From assembly GCA_019247135.1 (NCBI GenBank), contig JAFAPL010000511.1, forward strand, positions 1-6,592: a DNA stretch of 6,592 nucleotides. The letters are read 5' to 3'. This stretch comes from Chloroflexota bacterium (GTDB lineage: Bacteria > Chloroflexota > UBA6077 > CF-72). This document shows positions 1 through 5,143 of this stretch, piece after piece. The notes under the pieces were generated by a model that saw nothing but the letters and a program-made list of their open reading frames with translations, had not been told where the DNA came from and did no database searches. The translations under genes and the position numbers were made by a program. Each line of letters starts with the position of its first letter. Position 1 is the stretch's first letter.

Positions 1-2
1 AG

Positions 3-230
3 TCCGCCGAGCTCGCTGTTGGCGCTGATGGAGTCGTCGCCGGTACCTACGTGCATGGTCTTCTGGAGAGCGCCGCCGTGCGGGATGCGCTCGTCCAGGC
101 ACTGGCGGCCCGCCGCGGCTTCGACTGGCGGCCGGAGCGTGCTGACACCGACCCGTACGATCGGATCGCACACGTGCTGGAAGTGTCGCTCGACCTCAGC
201 TGGGCCCGATCTGTTGCTGTGGGCGGGTAA
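3..230 (+). CDS. cobQ: Cobyric acid synthase, C-terminal fragment (5' end outside window)
   Basis: Read in the third frame from the window edge to a TAA at 228-230, this gives 75 residues containing GTYVHGLLES, then an R..LV..L helix, and DPYDRIAHVLEVSLDL near the end. The GTYxHGL motif holds the glutaminase triad histidine of class I glutamine amidotransferase domains. Followed by a YDRxAxxLxxxLDL tail, it is typical of the C-terminus of CobQ, which amidates cobyrinic acid a,c-diamide side chains with ammonia from glutamine in B12 synthesis. Only the last part of the GATase domain is present; the synthetase domain and the Cys nucleophile lie upstream of the window. The next gene is convergent with a 29-bp gap, so this is the 3' end of its transcription unit. 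A related GATase-like protein is the main alternative. The identification is from motif recall, not a search. Confidence 0.8.
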   Translation, partial: SAELAVGADGVVAGTYVHGLLESAAVRDALVQALAARRGFDWRPERADTDPYDRIAHVLEVSLDLSWARSVAVGG

Positions 231-259
231 GCGCGCGCCGACCGCCACACGCGGGCTGC

Positions 260-853
260 TCAGCCTGCTGCGCTCGTGATCGCCGCGCGCGTTCGCGCGT
301 ACACGTGGAGCGTGGCCGCGCCCACCTGCTCAACTGATGTGAGCTGCACGTCGCGTTCGGCGCCTGCGGGTTCGAACAAACGCGTGCCACTGCCCAGGAT
401 GATCGGAAACACAATCAGCCGAAATTCGTCGACCAGGTCGCGTTCGATCAACCGATGCACCAGGCTCGTGCTCCCGACCACGACAAGCTCTGCTGGATCG
501 ACAGCGCGCAAGTGCTCGATGGCGTGGAGCGCGTCACCTTCGAGCAACGTCGAATTGCTCCAGGCAGAGAGATCGCCCAAGGTTTGCGAGGCGACGAGCT
601 TGCGCATGCGATTCATGCGCTGGGAAAACTCGTCAGTGCGGCGCGGCCAGAGGGTGGAGAAATGGTCCCACGTCCGCCGTCCGAGCACGAGTGCCCCCGA
701 GTTCATGAGTGGTCCGAGCTTGAACTTGTCGCCCGCAACCGCCTCGGGCCCGAACTTGAATGCCCACCCGCCAAAAGCGCTCCCGTCGCTGCCGTCAGGG
801 TCCTGAACCACCCCGTCGAGTGTGACGAACTGGATAACGATTACACGTCCCAT
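260..853 (-). CDS. RibD C-terminal/dihydrofolate reductase-like protein
   Basis: A protein of 197 residues if started at the ATG at 853, where it opens MGRVIVIQFVTLDGVVQ, the usual start of stand-alone RibD_C (DHFR-like) proteins. The frame stays open to 970, but the added residues look unrelated to the family. Visible motifs are TLDGVVQ (about 11-17), LVLGRRTWDHF (about 55-65, a cofactor-binding region in this fold), VVVGSTSLVHRLIERDLVDEF (about 124-144) and LIVFPIILGSGTRLF (about 146-160). Family members are presumed NADPH-dependent reductases, usually of unknown substrate. This one lacks the deaminase domain of true RibD, so riboflavin synthesis should not be assumed. No clear Shine-Dalgarno precedes the ATG. 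It stands alone between convergent cobQ and the tRNA gene. The family call is firm; the specific function is unknown. Confidence 0.88.
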   Translation of the reverse strand: MGRVIVIQFVTLDGVVQDPDGSDGSAFGGWAFKFGPEAVAGDKFKLGPLMNSGALVLGRRTWDHFSTLWPRRTDEFSQRMNRMRKLVASQTLGDLSAWSNSTLLEGDALHAIEHLRAVDPAELVVVGSTSLVHRLIERDLVDEFRLIVFPIILGSGTRLFEPAGAERDVQLTSVEQVGAATLHVYARTRAAITSAAG

Positions 854-991
854 GCCGTAACTACGAACGGCACGGTCCACTTTCGACAGCCCGCCCGCGG
901 CGTACTCGGAAGTGGGAGCACCCGTGACAAATAACTCGGACAGGAGCCGGGGCGTTGACCCGACCGGCACATGCCCGCGTTACGTATACAG

Positions 992-1065
992 TGGGCGCGC
1001 AGGGACTCGAACCCCGGACCCCTTGCGTGTGATGCAAGTGCTCTAACCAACTGAGCTACGCGCCC
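992..1065 (-). tRNA. tRNA-Val (anticodon CAC)
   Basis: On the minus strand the gene folds as a complete cloverleaf. The acceptor is GGGCGCG paired with CGCGCCC. The D arm is GCTC/GAGC around AGTTGGTTA. The anticodon stem is CTTGC/GCAAG with loop ATCACAC, so U33 is followed by anticodon CAC, which reads the valine codon GUG. The variable loop has five bases. The T arm is CGGGG-TTCGAGT-CCCTG with one G-U pair. The discriminator base is A at 992. The 3' CCA is not encoded and must be added after transcription. Total length is 74 nt. Confidence 0.96.
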
Positions 1066-1076
1066 GTAAGGCTCGG

Positions 1077-1082
1077 ATTGTA
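1077..1082 (-). promoter_or_regulatory. Probable -10 box of the tRNA-Val promoter
   Basis: On the minus strand TACAAT (five of six matches to TATAAT) lies 11 bases before the first base of the tRNA. A start about 7 bases downstream would give a very short 5' leader, as is normal for tRNA genes. No good -35 hexamer is seen at 16-18 bp, where the sequence is GC-rich. Confidence 0.45.
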
Positions 1083-1156
1083 CGGCGGCGCAGGCGGCGC
1101 CAGCTAGATGGACGGGGACGCGAGGGGCTGCCACCGTCACTGAATGAGAGAGATGT

Positions 1157-1182
1157 GCATTCGGTTTCAACGAATGCTTTTT
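1157..1182 (+). terminator. Terminator-like hairpin in the leader of the HNH gene
   Basis: GCATTCG (1157-1163) pairs perfectly with CGAATGC (1171-1177) across the 7-base loop GTTTCAA and is followed directly by five T (1178-1182). On the plus strand this has the shape of an intrinsic terminator. It ends 14 bases before the preferred GTG start at 1197, and no plus-strand gene lies upstream for it to terminate. It may instead attenuate transcription into the HNH gene. The stem is short and only partly GC. Confidence 0.4.
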
Positions 1183-1196
1183 CAACCGGAGTTGTC

Positions 1197-1930
1197 GTGG
1201 AACAGGGATTTTGTCGAGGGTGCGACAGGTGGCGGCTAACCGAGGAGTTCGCGTTCAAGAATCGCGCACGCGGCCAGCGGCACTCACAGTGTCGTCACTG
1301 TTGTCGCGAGTGGTCGAAGCGGCATTATCTCGCGAACGGGCTCGCGTACTTGGAGCGCAACCGGCGCAACAACCCGCGATTGCGCGAGCGCTCCGCCGCG
1401 TACGTATTGGCTTATTTGCTCGAACATCGGTGTGTGGCGTGTGGTGAAGCCGACCCGACGGTGCTCGAGTTCAATCATCGAGATCCCAGCACGAAGGCCC
1501 GCAATATCGCTGACATGGTCCGTGCCGCTTGCGCAGTGTCGCGACTACAAACGGAGATCGACAAATGCGACGTGTTGTGCGCCAATTGCCACCAGCGCGC
1601 TACAGCGCAAGGGAGAAGCTCGCATTACAAGCGCCAAGGCGGCGAGCCACATAGTGCAAAGCCGTTCCGCGCCGCGGCGGATCGGAGACACCGCGAGGTC
1701 GTACTCGGCCGTCTTGCGTCTGCGACATGCGTCGACTGCGGCGAGACGGATCTCGCGGCGCTGCAGTTCGACCACATTCACCAGAAGTCCAGAGACTTGG
1801 GTGGCTCGTCGGTAGTGGATGCGCGCCAGGTCGCCTCGCGCGCGAACTGGACAGGTGCGAAGTGCGCTGCGCCAACTGTCATCGCCGTCGCACCGCTCTG
1901 GCACTCAAGTGGTACCGCGTGCGCTGTTGA
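1197..1930 (+). CDS. Zinc-knuckle protein with two HNH modules, frameshifted in the second
   Basis: The preferred start is the GTG at 1197, with GGAG five bases upstream and the first CxxC at residues 6-9. A GTG at 1155 is also in frame, but it lies before the hairpin and adds residues with no resemblance to the family. An N-terminal zinc knuckle is visible (C6, C9, C32, C35). HNH module 1 has C79-x2-C82, NH at 93-94, and C128-x2-C131 followed by H132 in KCDVLCANCH. Module 2 begins C178-x2-C181 and DH at 192-193 in this frame. Its second half, RLARELDRCEVRCANCHRRRT, reads only in the -1 frame and ends at the TGA at 1928-1930. A one-base loss in the GCGCGCC stretch at about 1821-1827 would explain this; restoring one base puts the spacing from DH to the ELDRC helix close to that of module 1. 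HNH proteins of this type are metal-dependent nucleases or nicking enzymes, often of unknown target. The frameshift may be real decay or a sequence error. Confidence 0.72.
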
Positions 1931-1956
1931 GTACTTCTATTATCTCACGGGTCGGC

Positions 1957-1988
1957 CGAAAAAGCAGCGTGCTGAAGCCAGCTTTTCG
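1957..1988 (+). terminator. Weak inverted repeat after the HNH gene, possible terminator
   Basis: CGAAAAAGC (1957-1965) faces GCTTTTCG (1981-1988) with one bulged A, and a smaller GCTG/CAGC stem lies inside. It sits 27 bases after the TGA of the shifted HNH frame and ends in a run of only four T. It could end the HNH transcript, but the stem is AT-rich and the T run is short. The rest of the 110-bp gap (1931-2040) holds a TATTAT at 1938-1943 without a convincing -35 box and the palindrome GCTTCGAAGC at 2011-2020. Confidence 0.25.
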
Positions 1989-2040
1989 CTCGGTTCTTTG
2001 GGCCCGTTCGGCTTCGAAGCAGTCGGCGTACTGTGGCCGA

Positions 2041-2940
2041 ATGCTGCGCGAAGGGTGCTTTTTCACGGGCGAGCTGCAGATCAACTTCGCCGAGGGACAG
2101 GACCACGGGCAAGCGTTCGTGCTGTTGCACGCCGGCGCGGCGCGATGGCAGTACGGCCTCGCGCTGATCGAGGCGCTAACGCTTCGCTGGCACGTCTACG
2201 CGCCTGACTTTCGTGGGCACGGCAGCTCGGGCCGAGTGCGCGGCGCGCGCGGCCGCGCAGACCTGGGATACCAGCTCCAGAACTATGTCGACGATACGGC
2301 GGCGTTCATCGAACGCGCCGTTGGCGAAGCAGCCATCGTGTACGGGCATTCCCTGGGCGGCGAGGTTGGCGTCATGCTCGCTGCTCAGCATCCTGAGCTC
2401 GTGAGCGCATTGATCGTGGGCGATGCGCCACTCTCGACCGATCGGCACGCGACTGAAGAACCTGCGCACCGCGCGCAGAACGAGCTGTGGTATGCACTGG
2501 CGGGCCAGCCGGCGGAGGAGATCGAAACAGCGCTTCGAGCGATGCTGGTGCCCGTGCCTGGCACGGCGCAGCTCCGACCGGCCACCGAAGTGCTGGGCGA
2601 GGACAGCGAATGGTTTGCGCTGCAGGCCGCGACACTTCAACAGTTGGACCCGGGTGTACTCGGGGCGGTGCTGGCGGGGCCCGAGGTCATGCTCAGCGGC
2701 TACGAGCCGCGCGTGTTACTGCCCGCGATCGAGTGTCCGACGCTGCTGCTGCAAGCGGACCCGCACGGGCCGCTGGCAGGTGGCGTCCTCAGAGACGAGG
2801 AGGTGCGGCTGGGTCTCGCCTTGCTTCGCCACGGCCAGCACGTGCGACTGGACGGGATCGGCCATCCGTTGCACGGACCGGCGTGGCAGATGCCGCGCGT
2901 GCTCGCTGCGATCGAAGGCTTTCTTGCCGATCGGCAATAG
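2041..2940 (+). CDS. Alpha/beta hydrolase
   Basis: A protein of 299 residues from the ATG at 2041. The family's N-terminal strand pattern (FFTGELQINFAEGQ) follows directly; an in-frame GTG at 1969 would add unrelated residues. VLLHAG (about 29-34) stands where the oxyanion-hole HG motif is expected. The nucleophile elbow is GHSLGG with Ser104. The acid is probably Asp240, after strand LLLQA, and the base His275 in DGIGHPLHG. Residues of roughly 130-210 would form the lid. There is no signal peptide, so the enzyme should be cytoplasmic. The substrate cannot be inferred, and esterases, C-C hydrolases and haloperoxidase-like enzymes share this pattern. No Shine-Dalgarno is seen. The last ten codons (IEGFLADRQ and TAG) form the start of the tandem repeat that continues downstream, so the gene's end and the array share origin. 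Confidence 0.9.
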   Translation: MLREGCFFTGELQINFAEGQDHGQAFVLLHAGAARWQYGLALIEALTLRWHVYAPDFRGHGSSGRVRGARGRADLGYQLQNYVDDTAAFIERAVGEAAIVYGHSLGGEVGVMLAAQHPELVSALIVGDAPLSTDRHATEEPAHRAQNELWYALAGQPAEEIETALRAMLVPVPGTAQLRPATEVLGEDSEWFALQAATLQQLDPGVLGAVLAGPEVMLSGYEPRVLLPAIECPTLLLQADPHGPLAGGVLRDEEVRLGLALLRHGQHVRLDGIGHPLHGPAWQMPRVLAAIEGFLADRQ

Positions 2941-3220
2941 CGCAGCACCGACCAATCGATCGCAAGGGCCGCACAGGCAGCTCAGCGTGATTGGAGGCTT
3001 TCTTGCCAATCGGCATAGCGCAAAACCAATCAGGTCGATGGCCAGGCAGCACAGGAAGCTCAGCGTGATCGAATGATTTCTTGCCGATCGGCATAGCGCA
3101 GAACCGATCAGTCGATCGCAAGGGCCACACAGGAAGCGCGGAATGATCGAAGGCTTGCTTGCCAAGCGGCGGTAGCGCAGCACCGATCAGTCGAATGGGA
3201 GCCTCGTGCGGAAGGCTCAG
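2910..3220. repeat. Four-copy tandem repeat of about 78 bp between convergent genes
   Basis: Four units start with GAT(C/T)GGA/GAT(C)GAA-type sequence at 2910, 2989, 3067 and 3145, with lengths 79, 78, 78 and about 76 bp. Each runs through a GATCGAAGGC-like start, CTTGCC(G/A)A(T/G)CGGC, a TAGCGCA core, an ACC(G/A)A(T/C)CA segment, a (G/C)CACAGG segment (diverged in copy 4) and a CTCAG-like end. Copy 1 includes the last codons and TAG of the alpha/beta hydrolase. Copy 4 keeps that tail pattern in frame (ATG-IEGLLAKRR-TAG at 3143-3175). Copies 2 and 3 have lost one base before the TAG. The end of copy 4 falls on the TGA of the small minus-strand gene (3217-3219). Copy 1 holds the perfect 14-bp palindrome TTGCCGATCGGCAA (2924-2937), which is degraded in the others. 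There are no spacers, so it is not a CRISPR array. Its function is unknown; a bidirectional transcript-end structure is one possibility. Confidence 0.9.
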
Positions 3221-3333
3221 TGACGGCGCAAGGTTGTGCGGAAGCCATCGCGGCTGTCGTAGCCCCAGCGTGCGGCGGCGACGTCCAGAAGCAGCAGCAG
3301 GACGAGCGCGATGAAGAACGGTTCCATGAGCAT
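3217..3333 (-). CDS. Small single-pass membrane protein, 38 residues
   Basis: ATG at 3333 with GAGG five bases upstream (GAGGTGACC before the ATG), encoding MLMEPFF followed by a run of hydrophobic residues (about 6-21, IALVLLLLLDVAAA) and a basic tail RWGYDSRDGFRTTLRRH. One transmembrane helix with a charged end is clear. Comparable tiny proteins with an A(A/L)RWGxDSRD tail occur in Chloroflexota and related groups by recollection, with no known function. The start lies two bases after the stop of the preceding gene, and that gene's TGA is part of the Shine-Dalgarno region, so translation is likely coupled. Its own stop coincides with the edge of the tandem repeat. The frame extends upstream to 3408, but the added residues lie antiparallel to nothing conserved and overlap the neighbour gene. 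Confidence 0.72.
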   Translation of the reverse strand: MLMEPFFIALVLLLLLDVAAARWGYDSRDGFRTTLRRH

Positions 3334-3335
3334 GG

Positions 3336-3599
3336 TCACCTCATCCTCTTCAAAAGGTACGGCTGAATTGGGACACTTTCGGCCCGCGTTGAAGTCACGA
3401 TCGCGCACGCGTCCAGGCGCGCCGCGAGCATCCGCAAGCCCGTAGCCGCGAGCTGTCGGACACGCGCCGGCTGGACCACCCGCGCGGCATCGACGCGAGA
3501 CGCCAGGTGACGTCGGGCGTCGGCAACGAGCGCGTCGTGGTCGGCCTGGCGCAGGCGATCGGCGACGCGGTCACGCGCGAGCTCCTCCAGGTGCAGCAT
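3336..3599 (-). CDS. Small basic helical protein, unknown function
   Basis: 87 residues from the ATG at 3599. A TTG at 3608 is also possible and has GGAAGG seven bases upstream. The sequence MLHLEELARDRVADRLRQADHDALVADARRHL... is rich in Arg, Ala, Asp and Leu and should form long amphipathic helices over residues 1 to about 62. The tail (about 63-87) is less regular. There is no signal peptide, membrane segment or recognised domain. The 'helical R/A-rich protein of under 100 residues' type is common in high-GC Gram-positive and Chloroflexota genomes, usually annotated hypothetical. It is the first gene of a pair with the 38-residue membrane protein (2-bp gap), transcribed away from the CGNR regulator. 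Codon choice fits its neighbours and good ribosome-binding and promoter sequences precede it, which supports it as a real gene. Confidence 0.65.
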   Translation of the reverse strand: MLHLEELARDRVADRLRQADHDALVADARRHLASRVDAARVVQPARVRQLAATGLRMLAARLDACAIVTSTRAESVPIQPYLLKRMR

Positions 3600-3612
3600 G
3601 AGTTTCAATACC

Positions 3613-3688
3613 TAACCTTCCATAGTCTTTTTAGTGGTTATACTGTAGTCGACGAGAGTCTAACCTGTCAATTTGTTGGTGGTGGTTA
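3613..3688. promoter_or_regulatory. Array of alternating TAACC/GGTTA half-sites, candidate operator
   Basis: Four half-sites alternate in direction: TAACC at 3613, GGTTA at 3636, TAACC at 3661 and GGTTA at 3684, stepping 23, 25 and 23 bp. The outer pairs form two 28-bp TAACC-N18-GGTTA units 48 bp apart. The inner pair bounds a 30-bp imperfect palindrome (3636-3665) centred on GTCGAC, with 12 of 15 positions complementary. The region is clearly more AT-rich than its surroundings and covers the promoter between the divergent small-gene pair and the CGNR gene. The regulator next door is an obvious candidate ligand, but that is inference. Confidence 0.5.
3642..3671 (-). promoter_or_regulatory. 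Promoter for the small-gene pair
   Basis: On the minus strand a perfect TTGACA (3666-3671) is followed after 18 bp by TACAGT (3642-3647, four of six matches to TATAAT). A start near 3635 would leave a leader of about 30 bases before the coding start at 3599-3608. A second A/T box, TATAAC at 3637-3642, is 23 bp from the -35 and less likely to be used. The -10 box and spacer lie inside the imperfect palindrome at 3636-3665, so a protein bound there would block this promoter. Confidence 0.55.
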
Positions 3689-3699
3689 CGCCTGCGCAG

Positions 3700-3705
3700 T
3701 ACACT
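3700..3705 (+). promoter_or_regulatory. Possible -10 box for the CGNR gene
   Basis: TACACT lies 22 bases before the ATG at 3728. TTGGTG, 18 bp upstream, is a poor -35. A start near 3712 would give a leader of about 16 bases. No Shine-Dalgarno is visible in AGAAACACAA ahead of the ATG. Confidence 0.35.
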
Positions 3706-3727
3706 CGCCTGCCGGCCAGAAACACAA

Positions 3728-4369
3728 ATGTCCTCTGAGTACGTCTTCGACCTCGATGCGGGTCGCCTCTGCCTCGACTTCGCCAATACCCTCAGCCCCA
3801 GCAGCGGCGAACACCTGAAGTCGTACGTCGATGTGCTGGCCTTCGCCCGCCAGGCGCAGCTTCTAACCCCGGATGAGGCCGATCGGTTGCAGCAGCGGAG
3901 CGAGCAGGAGCCTCACAAGGCCCGGCGTGCGCTTCAGGCGGCGCTTCAACTGCGCCACGCCATCCGTGAGATCTTTTTCGCCATCGCCGCCGGTGGCTCT
4001 GCCTCAGAAGAGGACGTCGCCGAGCTGAACCGTTACGTCGGCAGCAGTTTGGCGCACGCCCGGCTTGTGCCTGAGCGCACCGATGACGACGACGCAAGAA
4101 CGAGCTACCGATGGGGATGGGCGGGCGACGACCTGGAGTGGCCGACCTGGCCGGTTTGCCGCTCCGCGGCCGACCTGCTTACGAATGACGCCGAGCTCAA
4201 GCTGGTGCGGCAGTGTGGTGGCTCCACGTGCGAGTGGCTGTTTCTCGACAACAGCAAGAACCGCAGTCGGCAGTGGTGCTCGATGCAGAGCTGCGGGAAT
4301 CGTGAGAAGGCGCGGCGCCACTACCAGCGGCTCAGAGCCGCGCAGCACGGCGTTTCTTCACGCCGCTGA
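3728..4369 (+). CDS. ABATE/CGNR zinc-finger putative transcription regulator
   Basis: 213 residues. The N-terminal part (about 6-150) matches the ABATE domain pattern: (R)LCLDFANTL at 13-21, then SYVDVLAFARQAQLLTPDEADRL and a long helix QLRHAIREIFFAIA. The C-terminal part is a CGNR zinc finger, with C163-x4-C168, FLDNSKNRSRQWCSM, C184-x4-C189 and the CGNR signature at 189-192, then EKARRHYQR. The four cysteines should bind one zinc. The family is described as putative stress-responsive or DNA-binding regulators, mainly in actinobacteria and Chloroflexota; direct targets are mostly unknown. The gene is divergent from a pair of small genes across a gap with repeated half-sites, a common layout for a regulator controlling itself and its neighbour. 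Its 3' end overlaps the convergent glycosyltransferase gene by 38 bp. Length is normal and the domains are intact. Confidence 0.92.
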   Translation: MSSEYVFDLDAGRLCLDFANTLSPSSGEHLKSYVDVLAFARQAQLLTPDEADRLQQRSEQEPHKARRALQAALQLRHAIREIFFAIAAGGSASEEDVAELNRYVGSSLAHARLVPERTDDDDARTSYRWGWAGDDLEWPTWPVCRSAADLLTNDAELKLVRQCGGSTCEWLFLDNSKNRSRQWCSMQSCGNREKARRHYQRLRAAQHGVSSRR

Positions 4370-5081
4370 GCAACGCCAGGGCGGCAAAACGCGGGAGCGC
4401 CAGCTGACGTCGCCACCGCCACGGCTGAGTGATCAGTCGGTGCAGCCATTCGAGGTGCAGTCGCCGCACCCACACCGGCGCTCTGGGAACGTCGCCTGAC
4501 AGGTAGTTGAAGACCCCGCCCACGCCGATGCCAACCGGGATCCCCAGGCCTTCGAGGTTGCGATCCAACCAGAACTCCTGTTTCGGCGCGCCGTACGCGA
4601 CCAGCAGCACGTCGATTCGGCCCGCGCCGCGAATGGCCGCAAGCGTTTGCGAGTCAGCCTGGGGAAGAGGCGAGCCTGGTATGGCGCCGACGACCTGCAG
4701 GCCCGGGTACATGCCTTCGAGCACGCGCCCGGCCCGCATCCCCACATCGCCGTAACCGCCGAGCAGAAACCAGCGTTCCCGGCGCCGCGCCGATTCAGCG
4801 GCCAGGAGCAACACCACGTCGGTGCCCTGCACGTGCGCGCGCAGACGGTCCCCGCACACGCGGGCAGCGAGCAGGAGGCCAATGCCGTCCGGGATGTTCA
4901 GTCCGGCACGATTGAGCACGGCTCCAAACGACGGGTCGCGGCGGGCGAGCATGACGAACTCGGGATTCGGAGTTGTCACGACGCAGGGGCTCCGCGAGTC
5001 GATCGCGGCCCGAAGAATCTGGAGGCAGTCGGAGTACGTGACGTCGTCGATGCGCACACCGAGCACGTCGACGCTGCGCAC
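4332..5081 (-). CDS. WecG/TagA/CpsF family glycosyltransferase (GT26)
   Basis: 249 residues from the GTG at 5081, opening MRSVDVLGVRIDDVTY as family members do. The frame stays open upstream to 5411 without family resemblance. Motifs in order: TTPNPEFV (36-43, with Thr37), IPDGIG (63-68, with Asp65, the position proposed as catalytic base in TagA), GGYGD, VAYGAPKQEFW (161-171), GVGGVFNYLSGDVPRAPVW (186-204) and LEWLHRLITQPWRWRR (210-225), the C-terminal membrane-proximal tail. The family transfers a HexNAc-type sugar (ManNAc or ManNAcA) from a UDP donor onto a polyprenyl-diphosphate-linked sugar at the inner membrane face, in teichoic acid, enterobacterial common antigen or capsule synthesis. 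The exact sugar is not readable here. It lies divergent from two epimerase genes with a 62-bp gap, which supports a surface-polysaccharide role. No Shine-Dalgarno is seen. CACAAT six bases before the GTG hints at a leaderless start. Confidence 0.92.
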   Translation of the reverse strand: MRSVDVLGVRIDDVTYSDCLQILRAAIDSRSPCVVTTPNPEFVMLARRDPSFGAVLNRAGLNIPDGIGLLLAARVCGDRLRAHVQGTDVVLLLAAESARRRERWFLLGGYGDVGMRAGRVLEGMYPGLQVVGAIPGSPLPQADSQTLAAIRGAGRIDVLLVAYGAPKQEFWLDRNLEGLGIPVGIGVGGVFNYLSGDVPRAPVWVRRLHLEWLHRLITQPWRWRRQLALPRFAALALLSGVKKRRAARL

Positions 5082-5128
5082 GAGCCGATTGTGCGATACC
5101 CGCCTCAGGCCGCGAGCGCGCCTGGCAG

Positions 5129-5134
5129 TAGAAT
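5129..5134 (+). promoter_or_regulatory. -10 box giving a near-leaderless start of the epimerase operon
   Basis: TAGAAT (five of six matches to TATAAT) ends nine bases before the GTG at 5144. Transcription starting about seven bases downstream would leave almost no leader, which agrees with the absence of a Shine-Dalgarno sequence. An in-frame TAG within the box (5129-5131) excludes a longer coding start. No recognisable -35 lies 16-18 bp upstream. Confidence 0.45.
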
Positions 5135-5143
5135 GCCCGCCGC

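Noticed and set aside
455..934. Long plus-strand open frame of 159 codons across the RibD_C gene
   Set aside because: It lies antisense to a well-supported RibD_C gene, shows no domain pattern and has no ribosome site. Open antisense frames are expected in high-GC DNA.
981..990. Short palindromic stretch TACGTATAC beside the tRNA 3' end
   Set aside because: It is too short and isolated to assign a role, and it has no T run to act as a tRNA terminator.
992..1065. tRNA-Val as an integration site for a mobile element carrying the HNH gene
   Set aside because: No duplicated tRNA 3' end, integrase or second attachment-like repeat is visible in the window. The hydrolase and following genes look like ordinary chromosome.
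1931..2207. Continuation of the HNH frame from 1155 as far as 2207
   Set aside because: After about 1826 this frame loses all resemblance to the family, while the -1 frame resumes it and stops at 1930. The rest also overlaps the hydrolase gene out of frame.
2716..3183. Minus-strand open frame of 155 codons with 26-residue periodicity over the repeats
   Set aside because: The periodicity follows from the 78-bp unit being a multiple of three. The frame runs antisense into the hydrolase and has no recognisable domain. I cannot exclude translation but see no support for it.
2910..3220. CRISPR array
   Set aside because: The units are directly adjacent with no unique spacers, are about 78 bp long, diverge from one another and have no cas genes nearby.
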